DNA of 52,552 nt from Mycobacterium colombiense (GTDB taxonomy: Bacteria > Actinomycetota > Actinomycetes > Mycobacteriales > Mycobacteriaceae), in NCBI RefSeq assembly GCF_003284975.1, contig NZ_QMEU01000027.1:1-52552 (forward strand), in the 5' to 3' direction. This document shows, in pieces, positions 7,973 through 16,874 of this stretch. Every line of letters begins with the position of its first letter. Position 1 is the first letter of the stretch. Under the pieces are notes generated by a model. It ran no database searches. It was not told where the DNA came from and worked only from the letters and a program-made list of their open reading frames with translations. The position numbers and the translations under genes were made by a program.

Positions 7973-8737
7973 TCAGCGGGGCGCCATGCGAATGGCGCCA
8001 TCCAGGCGGATGACCTCGCCGTTGAGCATCGGGTTCTCCACGATGTGGACGGCCAGCGCGCCGTACTCGTCGGGGTCGCCCAGCCGGGCGGGGTGGGGCA
8101 CCTGCTTGCCGAGCGACTTCTGCGCCTCCTCGGGCAGCGAACCCAGCAGTGGGGTCTTGAACAGCCCCGGCGCGATGGTGACCACGCGAATGAGCTCGCG
8201 GGACAGGTCGCGCGCGATCGGCAGGGTCATGCCGACCACGCCGCCCTTGGACGCCGAGTAGGCGGCCTGACCGATCTGGCCTTCGAACGCGGCGACCGAG
8301 GCGGTGTTGATGATGACGCCACGCTCTGGGCTTGCTTCGGGGCCGATCGGCTCGGTCTTGGCGATCCGCTCGGCGGCCAGCCGCAGCACGTTGAAAGTGC
8401 CGATCAGGTTGACCCCGACCACCTTCTTGAACCCGTCCAGCGGGAACGGCCCGTCCTTCGACAGCGTCTTGATGGCGTTGCCGATGCCGGCGCAGTTGAC
8501 GTTGATGCGCAGCGTGCCCATCGATTCTGCGGCGTCCAGCGCCTTGCCGACGGCGGCCTCATCGGTGACGTCGGCCTCGACGAAGCGCGCGCGCTCCCCC
8601 AGCTCGCGGACCGCTTCTTCGCCGCGCAGGTCGATGACCACTACCTGGGCACCGCGGTCGAGCAGTCGCTTGGTGGTGGCCAGGCCCAGGCCCGACGCTC
8701 CCCCGGTGACGACGGCAACGGCGTCTTTGATCTCCAT
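7973..8737 (-). CDS. 3-hydroxyacyl-CoA dehydrogenase type II-like SDR
   Basis: A 254-residue classical SDR. The NAD motif is TGGASGLG near residue 12, the active site is AAYSASKGG (YxxxK), and the segment [23 protein letters not shown] is typical of HSD17B10 / 3-hydroxy-2-methylbutyryl-CoA dehydrogenases. The likely reaction is NAD-dependent oxidation of (S)-3-hydroxyacyl-CoA, possibly of branched chains, in beta-oxidation; it is the counterpart of Rv1144. It follows mcr by 49 nt on the same strand, and that gap contains the palindrome at 8769-8780, so it may have its own promoter. Confidence 0.88.
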   Translation of the reverse strand: MEIKDAVAVVTGGASGLGLATTKRLLDRGAQVVVIDLRGEEAVRELGERARFVEADVTDEAAVGKALDAAESMGTLRINVNCAGIGNAIKTLSKDGPFPLDGFKKVVGVNLIGTFNVLRLAAERIAKTEPIGPEASPERGVIINTASVAAFEGQIGQAAYSASKGGVVGMTLPIARDLSRELIRVVTIAPGLFKTPLLGSLPEEAQKSLGKQVPHPARLGDPDEYGALAVHIVENPMLNGEVIRLDGAIRMAPR

Positions 8738-8768
8738 TCGAGTCCTTCCCTGATTCCCTGGATTCCAG

Positions 8769-8780
8769 CCAACTGGTTGG
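8769..8780. promoter_or_regulatory. CCAA-N4-TTGG palindrome, possible operator
   Basis: CCAACTGGTTGG lies 31 nt upstream of the SDR start. The same CCAA-N4-TTGG form occurs upstream of the thiolase gene at 18871-18882, so a shared repressor of beta-oxidation genes is possible. Confidence 0.35.
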
Positions 8781-8786
8781 TTGGGA

Positions 8787-9869
8787 CTATACCCAGTCGT
8801 TGAGTACGGATTCGGCGTCGGTCACCGGCGCCGCGGGGCGCGGTGTCTCCGGCGCGGTGCGGGAGAACCGCGGCGCCGGCAGCGGCTGCAGGCCGCCGTT
8901 GACTTCGTAGAAGGTGTTCCGCTCGGTGATGTGCGGTTCGGTCTGCACCTCGCCGAAGGCCAGCACCGGTGTCACGCACGCGTCGGAGTCGGCGAACACC
9001 TTGGCCCAGTGGTCGCGGTCGGCACTGGCGAACTTCTCGGTCAGCGCGGCCCGCAGTTCGGGCCAGCGGCCGACGTCGTTCTGCCCGGGCAGGTCGGCGC
9101 CGTCCAGGCCGAGCCCGGTCAGCATGGCGGCGTAGAACTGCGGCTCGATGGCGCCGACGGCGACGTAGCGACCGTCGGCGCACTCGTAGGTGTCGTAGTA
9201 GGGTGCGCCGCCGTCGAGCAGGTTGGTGCCGCGCGCGTCGGTCCACATGCCCGAGGCCCGCATCTGCCACATCATCTGGACCAGCACGCTGGAGCCGTCG
9301 ACCATCGCGGCGTCGACGACCTGCCCCTTGCCCGAGGTCTGGCGTTCCCACAGCGCGGACAGGATGCCGAGCAGCAAGAACATCGAACCGCCGCCGAAGT
9401 CACCGACCAGGTTCAGCGGCGGGACCGGCCGTTCGTTGGCCCGGCCGATGGAGTGCAGGATGCCGTTCAGCGAGATGTAGTTGATGTCGTGACCCGCCTG
9501 CTGGCTGCGCGGGCCGGTCTGGCCCCAGCCGGTCATCCGCGCGTACACCAGCCGGTCGTTGACCTTCGCGCAGTCGTCGGGGCCCAGGCCGAGCCGCTCG
9601 GTGACGCCCGGGCGGTAGCCCTCGATCAGCACGTCGGCCTTGGCGATCAGCTTGAGGACGAGGCCGCGGCCTTCGTCGGATTTCAGGTCGGCGGTCACCA
9701 CCCGCCGGTTGCGCATCATGGCGTCCTTCGCGACGCCCCCGGGACCTGATGAGGGGCGGTCGATGCGCACCACGTCGGCGCCCAGGTCCCCCAGGATCAT
9801 CGCGGCGTGTGGGCCGGGGCCGATGCCGGCCAGCTCGACAACACGCAGTCCCTTCAACGGTCCAGCCAC
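8787..9869 (-). CDS. mcr: Alpha-methylacyl-CoA racemase
   Basis: A 360-residue family III CoA-transferase fold enzyme, full length for Mcr (Rv1143). It interconverts 2R and 2S methyl-branched acyl-CoA esters so that they can enter beta-oxidation. The catalytic residues known from the M. tuberculosis enzyme (His126, Asp156, Glu241) fall here in QQAGHDINY (His127), VGDFGGG (Asp157) and VGAIEPQF, shifted by one through a small N-terminal insertion. The usual [13 protein letters not shown] and [10 protein letters not shown] motifs are present. It starts at ATG 9867-9869 facing the enoyl-CoA hydratase gene, and leads the mcr-SDR pair. Confidence 0.95.
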   Translation of the reverse strand: MAGPLKGLRVVELAGIGPGPHAAMILGDLGADVVRIDRPSSGPGGVAKDAMMRNRRVVTADLKSDEGRGLVLKLIAKADVLIEGYRPGVTERLGLGPDDCAKVNDRLVYARMTGWGQTGPRSQQAGHDINYISLNGILHSIGRANERPVPPLNLVGDFGGGSMFLLLGILSALWERQTSGKGQVVDAAMVDGSSVLVQMMWQMRASGMWTDARGTNLLDGGAPYYDTYECADGRYVAVGAIEPQFYAAMLTGLGLDGADLPGQNDVGRWPELRAALTEKFASADRDHWAKVFADSDACVTPVLAFGEVQTEPHITERNTFYEVNGGLQPLPAPRFSRTAPETPRPAAPVTDAESVLNDWV

Positions 9870-9911
9870 GATCCACCGACCTTTCGTCCGCTCTGACGCC
9901 GTTCGCTACCA

Positions 9912-9925
9912 AACAACCGGTCGTT
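9912..9925. promoter_or_regulatory. Near-palindrome in the mcr / enoyl-CoA hydratase divergent region
   Basis: AACAACCGGTCGTT is symmetric except for one base pair. It lies 43 nt upstream of mcr and 57 nt upstream of the divergent enoyl-CoA hydratase start, a natural position for a shared TetR-type operator. Confidence 0.35.
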
Positions 9926-9982
9926 CGACATCTTCGCAGCCGCGCCGGAGGGCCGCGCACCCCGGTCACTTATGGTGAGCCC

Positions 9983-10795
9983 ATGCCTTCATCCGCGATC
10001 GCCACCCTCGCCCCCGTCGCGGGCCTTGACGTCACGCTGTCCGACGGCGTGTTGTCGGTGACCATCAACCGGCCCGACAGCCTGAATTCGCTGACCATTC
10101 CGGTGATCACCGGAATCGCGGACGCGTTGGAGCACGCGGGCACCGACCCCGAAGTCAAGGTGGTGCGCATCGGCGGCGCCGGACGCGGCTTCAGCTCCGG
10201 GGCGGGCATCAGCGCCGAAGACGTTTCCGACGGCGGCGGCGTCCCACCGGACGAGATCATCCTCGAGATCAACCGGCTGGTGCGCGCGATCACCGCGCTG
10301 CCGCACCCGGTGGTCGCCGTGGTTCAGGGACCCGCGGCGGGCGTCGGCGTCTCCATCGCCCTGGCCTGTGACGTCGTATTGGCTTCGGAGAGCGCGTTTT
10401 TCATGCTCGCCTTCACCAAGATCGGGTTGATGCCCGACGGCGGAGCGTCGGCGTTGGTGGCGGCAGCGGTCGGCCGCATCCGGGCCATGCAGATGGCGCT
10501 GCTTCCCGAACGGTTGACGGCCGCCGAGGCGTTGTCGTGGGGGCTGGTCACCGCGGTCTACCCGGCCAACGATTTCGACGCCGAGGTGGACAAGGTCATC
10601 GCGCGGCTGCTGGGTGGTCCGGCGGTGGCCTTCGCCAAGACCAAGCTGGCCATCAACGCGGCCACGCTGACCCAGTTGGACCCCGCCCTGCAACGCGAGT
10701 TCGACGGGCAATCGGTGCTGCTGAAATCCCCCGACTTCGTCGAGGGCGCATCGGCCTTCCAGCAGCGGCGCGCCGCCAACTTCACCGATCGCTGA
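9983..10795 (+). CDS. Enoyl-CoA hydratase / isomerase (EchA10/11 type)
   Basis: A 270-residue crotonase. Oxyanion-hole segments are [14 protein letters not shown] (near residue 68) and GPAAGVGVSIALACD (near 115), then FTKIGLMPDGGAS. The usual FCAGAD is FSSGAG here, as in some isomerase-type members, so hydration versus double-bond isomerisation cannot be decided. ATG 9983 gives the family length; the longer open frame upstream crosses the mcr promoter. M. tuberculosis has two tandem paralogues (echA10, echA11) at this place and only one is present here. Confidence 0.88.
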   Translation: MPSSAIATLAPVAGLDVTLSDGVLSVTINRPDSLNSLTIPVITGIADALEHAGTDPEVKVVRIGGAGRGFSSGAGISAEDVSDGGGVPPDEIILEINRLVRAITALPHPVVAVVQGPAAGVGVSIALACDVVLASESAFFMLAFTKIGLMPDGGASALVAAAVGRIRAMQMALLPERLTAAEALSWGLVTAVYPANDFDAEVDKVIARLLGGPAVAFAKTKLAINAATLTQLDPALQREFDGQSVLLKSPDFVEGASAFQQRRAANFTDR

Positions 10796-10885
10796 AAGTT
10801 GTGGCGCTGATCGGCCGCAACGCTTAATCCGCCTGTGATGCGGTAATCCTCTCCGTCAGACTCGCTGACGAACGACGGAGGATCG

Positions 10886-12268
10886 ATGCCCGAACAGGTG
10901 CGGTGCCTGGTGACCGGAGCGACCGGCTACATCGGCGGGCGCCTGGTGCCCCGGCTGCTCGACGAGGGGCATCGCGTCCGTGCGCTGGCGCGCAACCCCG
11001 ACAAGCTGGCGCAGGTGCCGTGGCGACAACGCGCGGAGGTCGCGCGCGGGGACCTCGCTGACGTCGATTCACTGATCACCGCGTTCGACGGCATCGACGT
11101 GGTGTACTACCTCGTCCATTCGATGGGCAGCTCCAAGGATTTCGCCGCCGAGGAAACCCGCGCCGTCGGCAACGTCGTGACGGCCGCGCGGCGCGCCGGG
11201 GTGCGGCGCGTGGTGTACCTGAGCGGGCTGCACCCCGAAAAGAGTGATCTCTCACCGCATCTCGCGTCGCGCAAGGCGGTCGGGGACGCGCTGATCGACT
11301 CCGGCATCGAGGCCGTGGTGTTGCAGGCCGGGGTGGTCATCGGCTCGGGGTCGGCGTCGTTCGAGATGATCCGGCACCTCACCGACCGGTTACCGGTGAT
11401 GACCACGCCGAAATGGGTGCACAACAAGATCCAGCCGATCGCGGTGCGCGACGTGCTGTACTACCTGGCCGCTGCGGCGACCGCCCCGGTCCCGACGTCG
11501 CGCACCTGGGATATCGGCGGCCCCGACGTGCTGGAATACGGCGACATGATGCGGGTCTACGCCGAGGTCGCGGGGTTGAGCAGGCGCTACCTGTTCGTGC
11601 TGCCGTTCCTGACCCCGGCGATCGCCAGCCTCTGGGTGGGCACCGTGACCCCGATTCCGTCCGGGCTGGCGCGGCCGCTGGTCGAATCGCTGGAATGCGA
11701 TGCGGTGATGCGCAATGCGGACATCGACGGCGTCATAGCGCCGCCGCCGGGCGGGCTGACGGGCTACCGTCGCGCGGTCGAGCTGGCGCTGCACCGCGCC
11801 AGCCGCGGCCTGCCCGATGCGTCCTGGTCGTCGCTGGGGTCCGAGCCGGCCGACCCGCTGCCGACGGACCCGAACTGGGCAGGCGAGATCGTCTACACCG
11901 ATGTTCGAACCGCCACGACCGCCGCCGAGCCCGGCGAGCTCTGGTCGGTGGTGGAGGGCGTCGTGAACTCGCGCGCCGCCGACTGGCAGGTCGAGGAACG
12001 CACGGCGGGAACCCTGCTGCGGTTGCGTTCCACCAAGCGAGCTCCGGGACGCGAGTGGCTCGAGATTGCGATCACCGGCCAAGACGGCGGCGGCGCCGGC
12101 TATACCCAGCGATCTACTTTTTTGCCCAGGGGCCTACCCGGGCGGGTGTACTGGCTGTTCGTTCGGCCCGCCCATGCCGCCGCGATGCGCGCTTTTGCCC
12201 GCGACGTCGTCGCGTCCGCGGATAGTCAGGTCAGACGCCGAACATCGGGGGCAGCACGAGAACCATGA
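10886..12268 (+). CDS. NAD(P)-binding atypical SDR with DUF2867 domain
   Basis: A 460-residue two-domain protein. Residues 1-300 form an NAD(P)-binding epimerase-like Rossmann domain (VTGATGYIGGRLV at the start, LARNP, VVYYLVHSMGS, VVYLSGL); residues about 310-450 form a DUF2867 domain, probably a START-like ligand fold (GELWSVVEGVV, RAPGREWLEI, PGRVYWLFVRPAH). The active-site YxxxK is absent, so it may be a ligand sensor or a reductase of unusual type. It starts with an ATG after GGAGG. Its 3' end overlaps the convergent CPBP gene by 38 nt. Confidence 0.83.
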   Translation: MPEQVRCLVTGATGYIGGRLVPRLLDEGHRVRALARNPDKLAQVPWRQRAEVARGDLADVDSLITAFDGIDVVYYLVHSMGSSKDFAAEETRAVGNVVTAARRAGVRRVVYLSGLHPEKSDLSPHLASRKAVGDALIDSGIEAVVLQAGVVIGSGSASFEMIRHLTDRLPVMTTPKWVHNKIQPIAVRDVLYYLAAAATAPVPTSRTWDIGGPDVLEYGDMMRVYAEVAGLSRRYLFVLPFLTPAIASLWVGTVTPIPSGLARPLVESLECDAVMRNADIDGVIAPPPGGLTGYRRAVELALHRASRGLPDASWSSLGSEPADPLPTDPNWAGEIVYTDVRTATTAAEPGELWSVVEGVVNSRAADWQVEERTAGTLLRLRSTKRAPGREWLEIAITGQDGGGAGYTQRSTFLPRGLPGRVYWLFVRPAHAAAMRAFARDVVASADSQVRRRTSGAAREP

Positions 12269-12953
12269 TCAGCCCCCACACCAAGTGGGTGAGCATCGGG
12301 GCCAGGACACCCCCGGTGGCCCGGCGCTCGAACGCGCACACCGTCCCCAAGATGATCGCGGCGAAGCCGAGCATCGGGTTGCCGCTGGCCAGCGTCGCGC
12401 ACGTATAAAGGACGGTCGAGATCAGCACGGGGTGATATCGGCCCAGTGCCGTGTAGAGCGCCCCGCGAAAGAAGACTTCCTCCGCGACGCCGTTGACCAG
12501 CGTGATCGCCACGATCACCGGATACCAGCCGTGGTGGGCGTAGAGCAGTACCCGGGTGATCAACTCCGCCACGGGAGTGATCTGGCGAACGATCAGCCCG
12601 CCTACGATGAACGCCCCACCCACCAGCAGGCCGACCCCGGTGCCGGTGATGACCGGCCGCTGATTTCGGCCCCGCCAGCAGATGCCGCCCAGATGCAGCG
12701 GGCCGGAGACCAACGCTCCCGCGGTCCACACCGCCGCCAGCACCAGCGTCAGCCAGTAAAAGCTTGCATCCCCCGGATGGCGCCGCAACGAGAACCCGAG
12801 CACGCCGGCCCCGATGACCACCGTGATGGCCACAATGACCCGCCGGCGCCGCACCACCCCGGGCGATTCATTATGTGGCACAGCAACATTGGTGATCGCA
12901 CGCCGGAACTCGGTGAAGACGTCGGTGTGGTACGGGCTCGTCGACTGGCTCAT
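12231..12953 (-). CDS. CPBP family intramembrane metalloprotease
   Basis: A 240-residue membrane protein with about six hydrophobic segments after a hydrophilic N-terminus of 40 residues. The CPBP (Abi/CAAX protease) motifs are NGVAEEVFFRGALYTAL (EExxxR), then conserved Asn/Gly-rich helices and PMLTHLVWGL with the metal-binding His. It would cleave substrates in the plane of the cell membrane; the substrate is unknown. ATG 12951-12953 overlaps the stop of the upstream NAD-binding gene (ATGA), so the two are translationally coupled. Position fits Rv1140. Confidence 0.82.
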   Translation of the reverse strand: MSQSTSPYHTDVFTEFRRAITNVAVPHNESPGVVRRRRVIVAITVVIGAGVLGFSLRRHPGDASFYWLTLVLAAVWTAGALVSGPLHLGGICWRGRNQRPVITGTGVGLLVGGAFIVGGLIVRQITPVAELITRVLLYAHHGWYPVIVAITLVNGVAEEVFFRGALYTALGRYHPVLISTVLYTCATLASGNPMLGFAAIILGTVCAFERRATGGVLAPMLTHLVWGLIMVLVLPPMFGV

Positions 12954-14098
12954 GCGGGACGCACCTTCGGAGTCAGGGCAATCAGGAGGTCGAGGCCGGT
13001 GCGCACCGCTCCGGCCACCGGGCCGGGGACCCTGTTCACCAGGCCCAGGGTCGGCCGCACGACGGATGGGGTGACCCGACGGGCGAGTCGGCGGATGCGC
13101 AGCGCGTCGCCACCCGCCCAGGCGGGATCGGTGTTGGCGAGGTGGTGCGGGTCGGCCAGCGCATTGACCGGACGCGGCCGGTGCTTGTACTGGCCGGCCA
13201 GGGCCAGGGCCATGGATTCGTCGATGCCCAGCAGGCCCCCGGGCGGGTCGGGAACCCGATCGCGCAGGCCGCTGGCGGAGGCCACCATCGGGTGGTCCAG
13301 CGATTCGACCAGATCCCCCGCCAGCCCGTGCGGCACCGGCAGCGCGACGCCGGTGATCAGCGACGCCAAGGTGGTGTCGATCCTGCCGACCGGCAGTCCG
13401 GTGTGCCAGCGCCCGGAGACGCGCGCGTACGCCTTGAGCAGGTCGCGGTAGGACGTGGTCTCGGGGCCGGCGATGTCGTATGCCCCGGCGGGCACCAAGT
13501 CCCGGTCGGCCGCGGCGACGAGGTAGTGCAGCACGTCGCGGATGGAGATGGGGTCGATCGGGTTGTCCATCCAGCTCGGGATGGGGATCAGCGGGAACCG
13601 GTCGCCGACGTAGCGCATCATCTCGAACGACGTCGAGCCGGCACCGATGATGATCGCCGCGCCCAGCCACACCAGCTCCGGGCCGTCCGGGAGGGTGAGC
13701 GCCTCGGCCACCTCGGCCCGGCTTGCCAAGTGCTCGGACAGGTCTTCGTCGGCGGGCACGAAGCCGCCCAGGTAGACGATGCGCCGCACCCCGGCGTCGC
13801 GGGCCGCCGCCGCGAAGTTCGCCGCCGCGGTCTTGTCCGCATCGCGAAAACCCGGCTGACCGATCGCGTGCACCAGGTAATACGCCACGTCGACGGGCCC
13901 GCAACCGGCGAACGCCGACGCCAGCGACGCGGGGTCGGCGGCATCCAGTTTCACCGGCTTGACGTCGTCGAACCAGCCGAAGCGCTTGAGCCGCGCCGGG
14001 TTTCGAGTCGCGGCCGCCACCTGATGCTGATTGGCCAGCAGCGCGGTGACCAGGCGTGATCCCACATAACCGGTGGCACCGGTGACCAGAGCCTGCAT
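12950..14098 (-). CDS. NAD(P)-binding atypical SDR (epimerase-like)
   Basis: A 382-residue protein with an N-terminal Rossmann domain (VTGATGYVGSRLVTALL, AATRNPARLKRF, VDVAYYLVHAIG, RIVYLGGFVP). It is a paralogue of the first 300 residues of the protein at 10886-12268, sharing the YYLVHxxG and SEHLASR segments, but has no DUF2867 domain; the last 60 residues are basic. YxxxK is absent. Likely roles are sugar- or quinone-type reductase or redox sensor (inference). It is followed directly by the CPBP protease through a 4-nt overlap. Confidence 0.82.
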   Translation of the reverse strand: MQALVTGATGYVGSRLVTALLANQHQVAAATRNPARLKRFGWFDDVKPVKLDAADPASLASAFAGCGPVDVAYYLVHAIGQPGFRDADKTAAANFAAAARDAGVRRIVYLGGFVPADEDLSEHLASRAEVAEALTLPDGPELVWLGAAIIIGAGSTSFEMMRYVGDRFPLIPIPSWMDNPIDPISIRDVLHYLVAAADRDLVPAGAYDIAGPETTSYRDLLKAYARVSGRWHTGLPVGRIDTTLASLITGVALPVPHGLAGDLVESLDHPMVASASGLRDRVPDPPGGLLGIDESMALALAGQYKHRPRPVNALADPHHLANTDPAWAGGDALRIRRLARRVTPSVVRPTLGLVNRVPGPVAGAVRTGLDLLIALTPKVRPA

Positions 14099-14226
14099 AC
14101 CCCGACCCTAACCGGACGACGCCGCGCGCCGCTCGAGGCGTGCGCAGGAGTCGGACGATTGCGCGAAGCGGGCCGCCCGCGCGGTGTTCAGTTGAACCGG
14201 CGGCGCCGCGGCACCGTCACCTGTAC

Positions 14227-15321
14227 GTGGACCATGAGAGAAGCCGTGAATTCGCCGGCTCGTCGGGCATCGCGCCGAGAAATCCGTCCATTGCCGGCGT
14301 TGCGGTGAAGTTTCCACCCAATCGCTATACCCAAAGCGAAGCCATCTGCGCGCTCACCGACATCGCCGGTCCGGACTTTCGCCGTTTCGCGTCGAGCAGC
14401 GGGGTGGAGTTCCGCAATACCGCACTGCGGCTGCCGCGCTATCGCGAGCTGAGCGGCTTCACCGAGGCCAACGACGCCTACCTCGAGGTCGCGCTCGACC
14501 TGGGTGAGCAGGCGCTGGTGGCCGCGCTGGATGAGGCCAAGGTCAAGCCATCGGAGCTCGACATCGTGTTCTCCACGACGGTCACCGGGCTGGCGGTTCC
14601 CACGCTGGAGGCGCGGCTGGCGACGCGGGTCGGGCTGCGCCCCGACGTCAAGCGTGTCCCGCTGTTCGGCCTGGGATGTGTCGCCGGTGCGGCGGGTGTG
14701 GCGCGTATGCACGACTACCTGCGCGCCTTCCCCGATCACACGGCCGCGCTGCTCGCGGTGGAGCTGTGCTCGCTGACCGTTCAACGCCAGGACAAGTCGG
14801 TCGCCAATCTCGTCGCCACCAGCCTGTTCGGGGACGGGTCGGCGGCGGTGATCACCGAGGGCGCCAACCGCGCCGGCCGCGAACACACCGGTCCTCGCGT
14901 GCTGGCCACCCGCAGCCACCTCTATCCCGATACCGAGGGGATCATGGGCTGGAAGATCGGCGCCGACGGCTTCCGGATCGTGTTGTCCGCCGACGTCGCC
15001 ACCATCGCCGAGAAACATCTGGGCGACGACGTCGGCGATTTCCTCGCCGACCACGGGCTGGCCCCGCGCGATGTGACGACCTGGGTGTGCCACCCGGGCG
15101 GCCCGCGGGTGATAGAGACCGTCGAGAGCGTCCTGGACCTCCCCCCGGACGCTCTCGACCACACACGAAACTCGTTGCGCCAGAACGGCAACCTGTCGTC
15201 GGTCTCGGTGCTCGACGTGCTCGCGGCCAACCTCGCCGATCCGCCCCCGCCGGGTTCGATCGGGTTGATGATCGCGATGGGCCCGGCGTTCTGCTCCGAG
15301 CTGGTGCTGCTGGCCTGGTAG
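14227..15321 (+). CDS. Type III polyketide synthase (alkylresorcinol / PkQ type)
   Basis: A 364-residue chalcone-synthase-fold enzyme that condenses a long acyl-CoA starter with malonyl-CoA. The Cys-His-Asn triad is Cys151 (FGLGCVAGAAG), His289 (VCHPGGPR) and Asn322 (NGNLSSVS); the FGDGSAAVI loop is also present. With the following ICMT-like and FAD genes it forms the srsABC-like set that makes methylated, hydroxylated alkylresorcinols or quinones. The start is uncertain: GTG 14227 keeps the SIAGVAVKFPPNRY region, which aligns with the usual N-terminus; GTG 14305 would cut it. No clear ribosome site precedes either. Confidence 0.88.
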   Translation: MDHERSREFAGSSGIAPRNPSIAGVAVKFPPNRYTQSEAICALTDIAGPDFRRFASSSGVEFRNTALRLPRYRELSGFTEANDAYLEVALDLGEQALVAALDEAKVKPSELDIVFSTTVTGLAVPTLEARLATRVGLRPDVKRVPLFGLGCVAGAAGVARMHDYLRAFPDHTAALLAVELCSLTVQRQDKSVANLVATSLFGDGSAAVITEGANRAGREHTGPRVLATRSHLYPDTEGIMGWKIGADGFRIVLSADVATIAEKHLGDDVGDFLADHGLAPRDVTTWVCHPGGPRVIETVESVLDLPPDALDHTRNSLRQNGNLSSVSVLDVLAANLADPPPPGSIGLMIAMGPAFCSELVLLAW

Positions 15322-15341
15322 AGCTGGTAAAGACTGTAGCC

Positions 15342-15842
15342 ATGTATTACCTGCTGGTGCTGGCGGTCGGGCTGGAGCGCGTGGCGGAGCTGATGGTGTC
15401 CACCCGCAATGCACGATGGTCGTTTACGCAGGGCGGCAAGGAGTTTGGCCGGTCCCATTATCCGGTGATGGTGACCATTCACACCGCGTTGCTGGTCGGC
15501 TGCCTCGTCGAGCCGTGGGCGCTGCACCGGCCCTTCATCGCGTGGTTGGGCTGGCCGATGCTGGCGGTGGTGGTGGTCAGCCAGGCGCTGCGCTGGTGGT
15601 GCATCACGACGCTGGGCCGGCGATGGAACACCCGCGTGATCGTGCTGCCGCAGGCGCCGCTGGTGCGTCAGGGCCCCTACCGCTGGCTGCACCACCCGAA
15701 CTATGTTGCAGTGGTGGCCGAAGGGTTGGCGTTGCCGCTGGTGCATACGGCGTGGCTGACCGCGGCGCTGTTCACGCTGGCCAACGCCGCGTTGCTCAGG
15801 GTGCGCCTGCAGGTGGAGAACTCGGCGTTGGGCTACACGTGA
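15342..15842 (+). CDS. Isoprenylcysteine carboxyl methyltransferase-like membrane enzyme
   Basis: A 166-residue protein with four hydrophobic segments and the ICMT/PEMT signature at the C-terminal half: RRWNTRVIV, VRQGPYRWLHHPNYVAVV and RLQVENSALG. These motifs bind SAM at the membrane face. Bacterial ICMT-like proteins next to type III PKS genes (SrsB in Streptomyces griseus) methylate phenolic lipid hydroxyls, so that role is likely here. The length equals that of Rv1139c, which in M. tuberculosis lacks a neighbouring type III PKS. It lies 20 nt after the PKS gene, and its stop overlaps the next start (GTGA). Confidence 0.88.
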   Translation: MYYLLVLAVGLERVAELMVSTRNARWSFTQGGKEFGRSHYPVMVTIHTALLVGCLVEPWALHRPFIAWLGWPMLAVVVVSQALRWWCITTLGRRWNTRVIVLPQAPLVRQGPYRWLHHPNYVAVVAEGLALPLVHTAWLTAALFTLANAALLRVRLQVENSALGYT

Positions 15843-16855
15843 CCGGGTACGACGCGGACCTGTTGATCGTCGGCGGCGGCCCGGGCGGGCTGGCGACGGC
15901 GTTACACGCTCGCCGCCAAGGACTTTCGGTGATCGTGGCCGAACCGCGGGACGGCCCCATCGACAAGGCGTGTGGCGAGGGGTTGATGCCGGGCGGCTTG
16001 GCCGAATTGACCTCGTTGGGCGTGGATCCCGTCGGCATGCCCTTTCACGGGATCGCGTACGTGAGTGAGCGGCGGCGAGCGCAGGCGCAATTTCGTGGCG
16101 GGCCGGGGCGCGGCGTGCGCCGCACAACGTTGCACGCGGCGCTGGCCGCGCGCGCCAAGGAGCAGGACACCGACTGGATCCGCGCGCGGGTAACGAAGGT
16201 GGCGCAGGACGCCCACGGCGTCTCGGCCGCCGGGGTTCGCGCGAAATGGTTGGTGGCCGCCGACGGGCTGCATTCGCAGGTGCGTCGCGCCGTCGGAATC
16301 ACCGCGACCGCGGGGACGCCGCGACGCTACGGCGTGCGTTGGCACTACCGGGTGCCGGCCTGGTCGGAATTCGTCGAGGTGCACTGGTCGCGCTGGGGCG
16401 AGGCGTACGTGACACCGGTCGAGCCCGACCTGGTCGGTGTGGCCATCCTGTCGCGCGGCCGGCCCGATCTGGCGTGGTTCCCGCGGCTGGCCCGCCAGCT
16501 GCAGGGCGCCGTGCCCGGGCAGCCCCGCGGCTGCGGCCCCCTGCGGCAGGTGGTCTCGCGCCGGGTCGCGGGGCGCGTGCTGCTGGTCGGGGACGCGGCC
16601 GGCTACGAGGACGCGCTCACCGGCGAGGGCATCAGCCTGGCGTTCAAGCAGTCCGCCGCGGCGGTCGACGCCATCGTCAACGCGAGGCCGGCCGCGTACG
16701 AGAAGGCGTGGCACCGGATCACCCGCGATTATCGGCTGCTCACCCGCACGCTGGTGCTGGCCAGCACGCCGCGGCCGGTGCGCCGCGCGGTCGTCCCGAC
16801 CTGCGAGTTGCTACCCGCGATGTTCGGCCGCGGGGTCAACATCCTCGCGCATTAG
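15839..16855 (+). CDS. FAD-dependent hydroxylase/oxidoreductase of the PKS operon
   Basis: A 338-residue flavoprotein of the geranylgeranyl-reductase/PHBH class. The FAD motif is LLIVGGGPGGLATALHARRQG (residues 8 on), the second motif is CGEGLMPGG, and the FAD ribityl motif is RVLLVGDAAGYEDALTGEGI. It corresponds to SrsC, a flavoprotein that hydroxylates the resorcinol ring and so makes it oxidisable to a quinone. GTG 15839 overlaps the ICMT-like stop by 4 nt, indicating coupled translation. Same length as Rv1138c. It converges with the crotonase gene at 16875. Confidence 0.87.
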   Translation: MTGYDADLLIVGGGPGGLATALHARRQGLSVIVAEPRDGPIDKACGEGLMPGGLAELTSLGVDPVGMPFHGIAYVSERRRAQAQFRGGPGRGVRRTTLHAALAARAKEQDTDWIRARVTKVAQDAHGVSAAGVRAKWLVAADGLHSQVRRAVGITATAGTPRRYGVRWHYRVPAWSEFVEVHWSRWGEAYVTPVEPDLVGVAILSRGRPDLAWFPRLARQLQGAVPGQPRGCGPLRQVVSRRVAGRVLLVGDAAGYEDALTGEGISLAFKQSAAAVDAIVNARPAAYEKAWHRITRDYRLLTRTLVLASTPRPVRRAVVPTCELLPAMFGRGVNILAH

Positions 16856-16874
16856 CGCTGATATCGCGCCCGCA

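Noticed and set aside
12231..13904. 557-codon frame that would fuse the CPBP protease with an N-terminal extension
   Set aside because: The extension is the shadow of the NAD-binding gene; ATG 12953 with the ATGA overlap gives the normal CPBP length.
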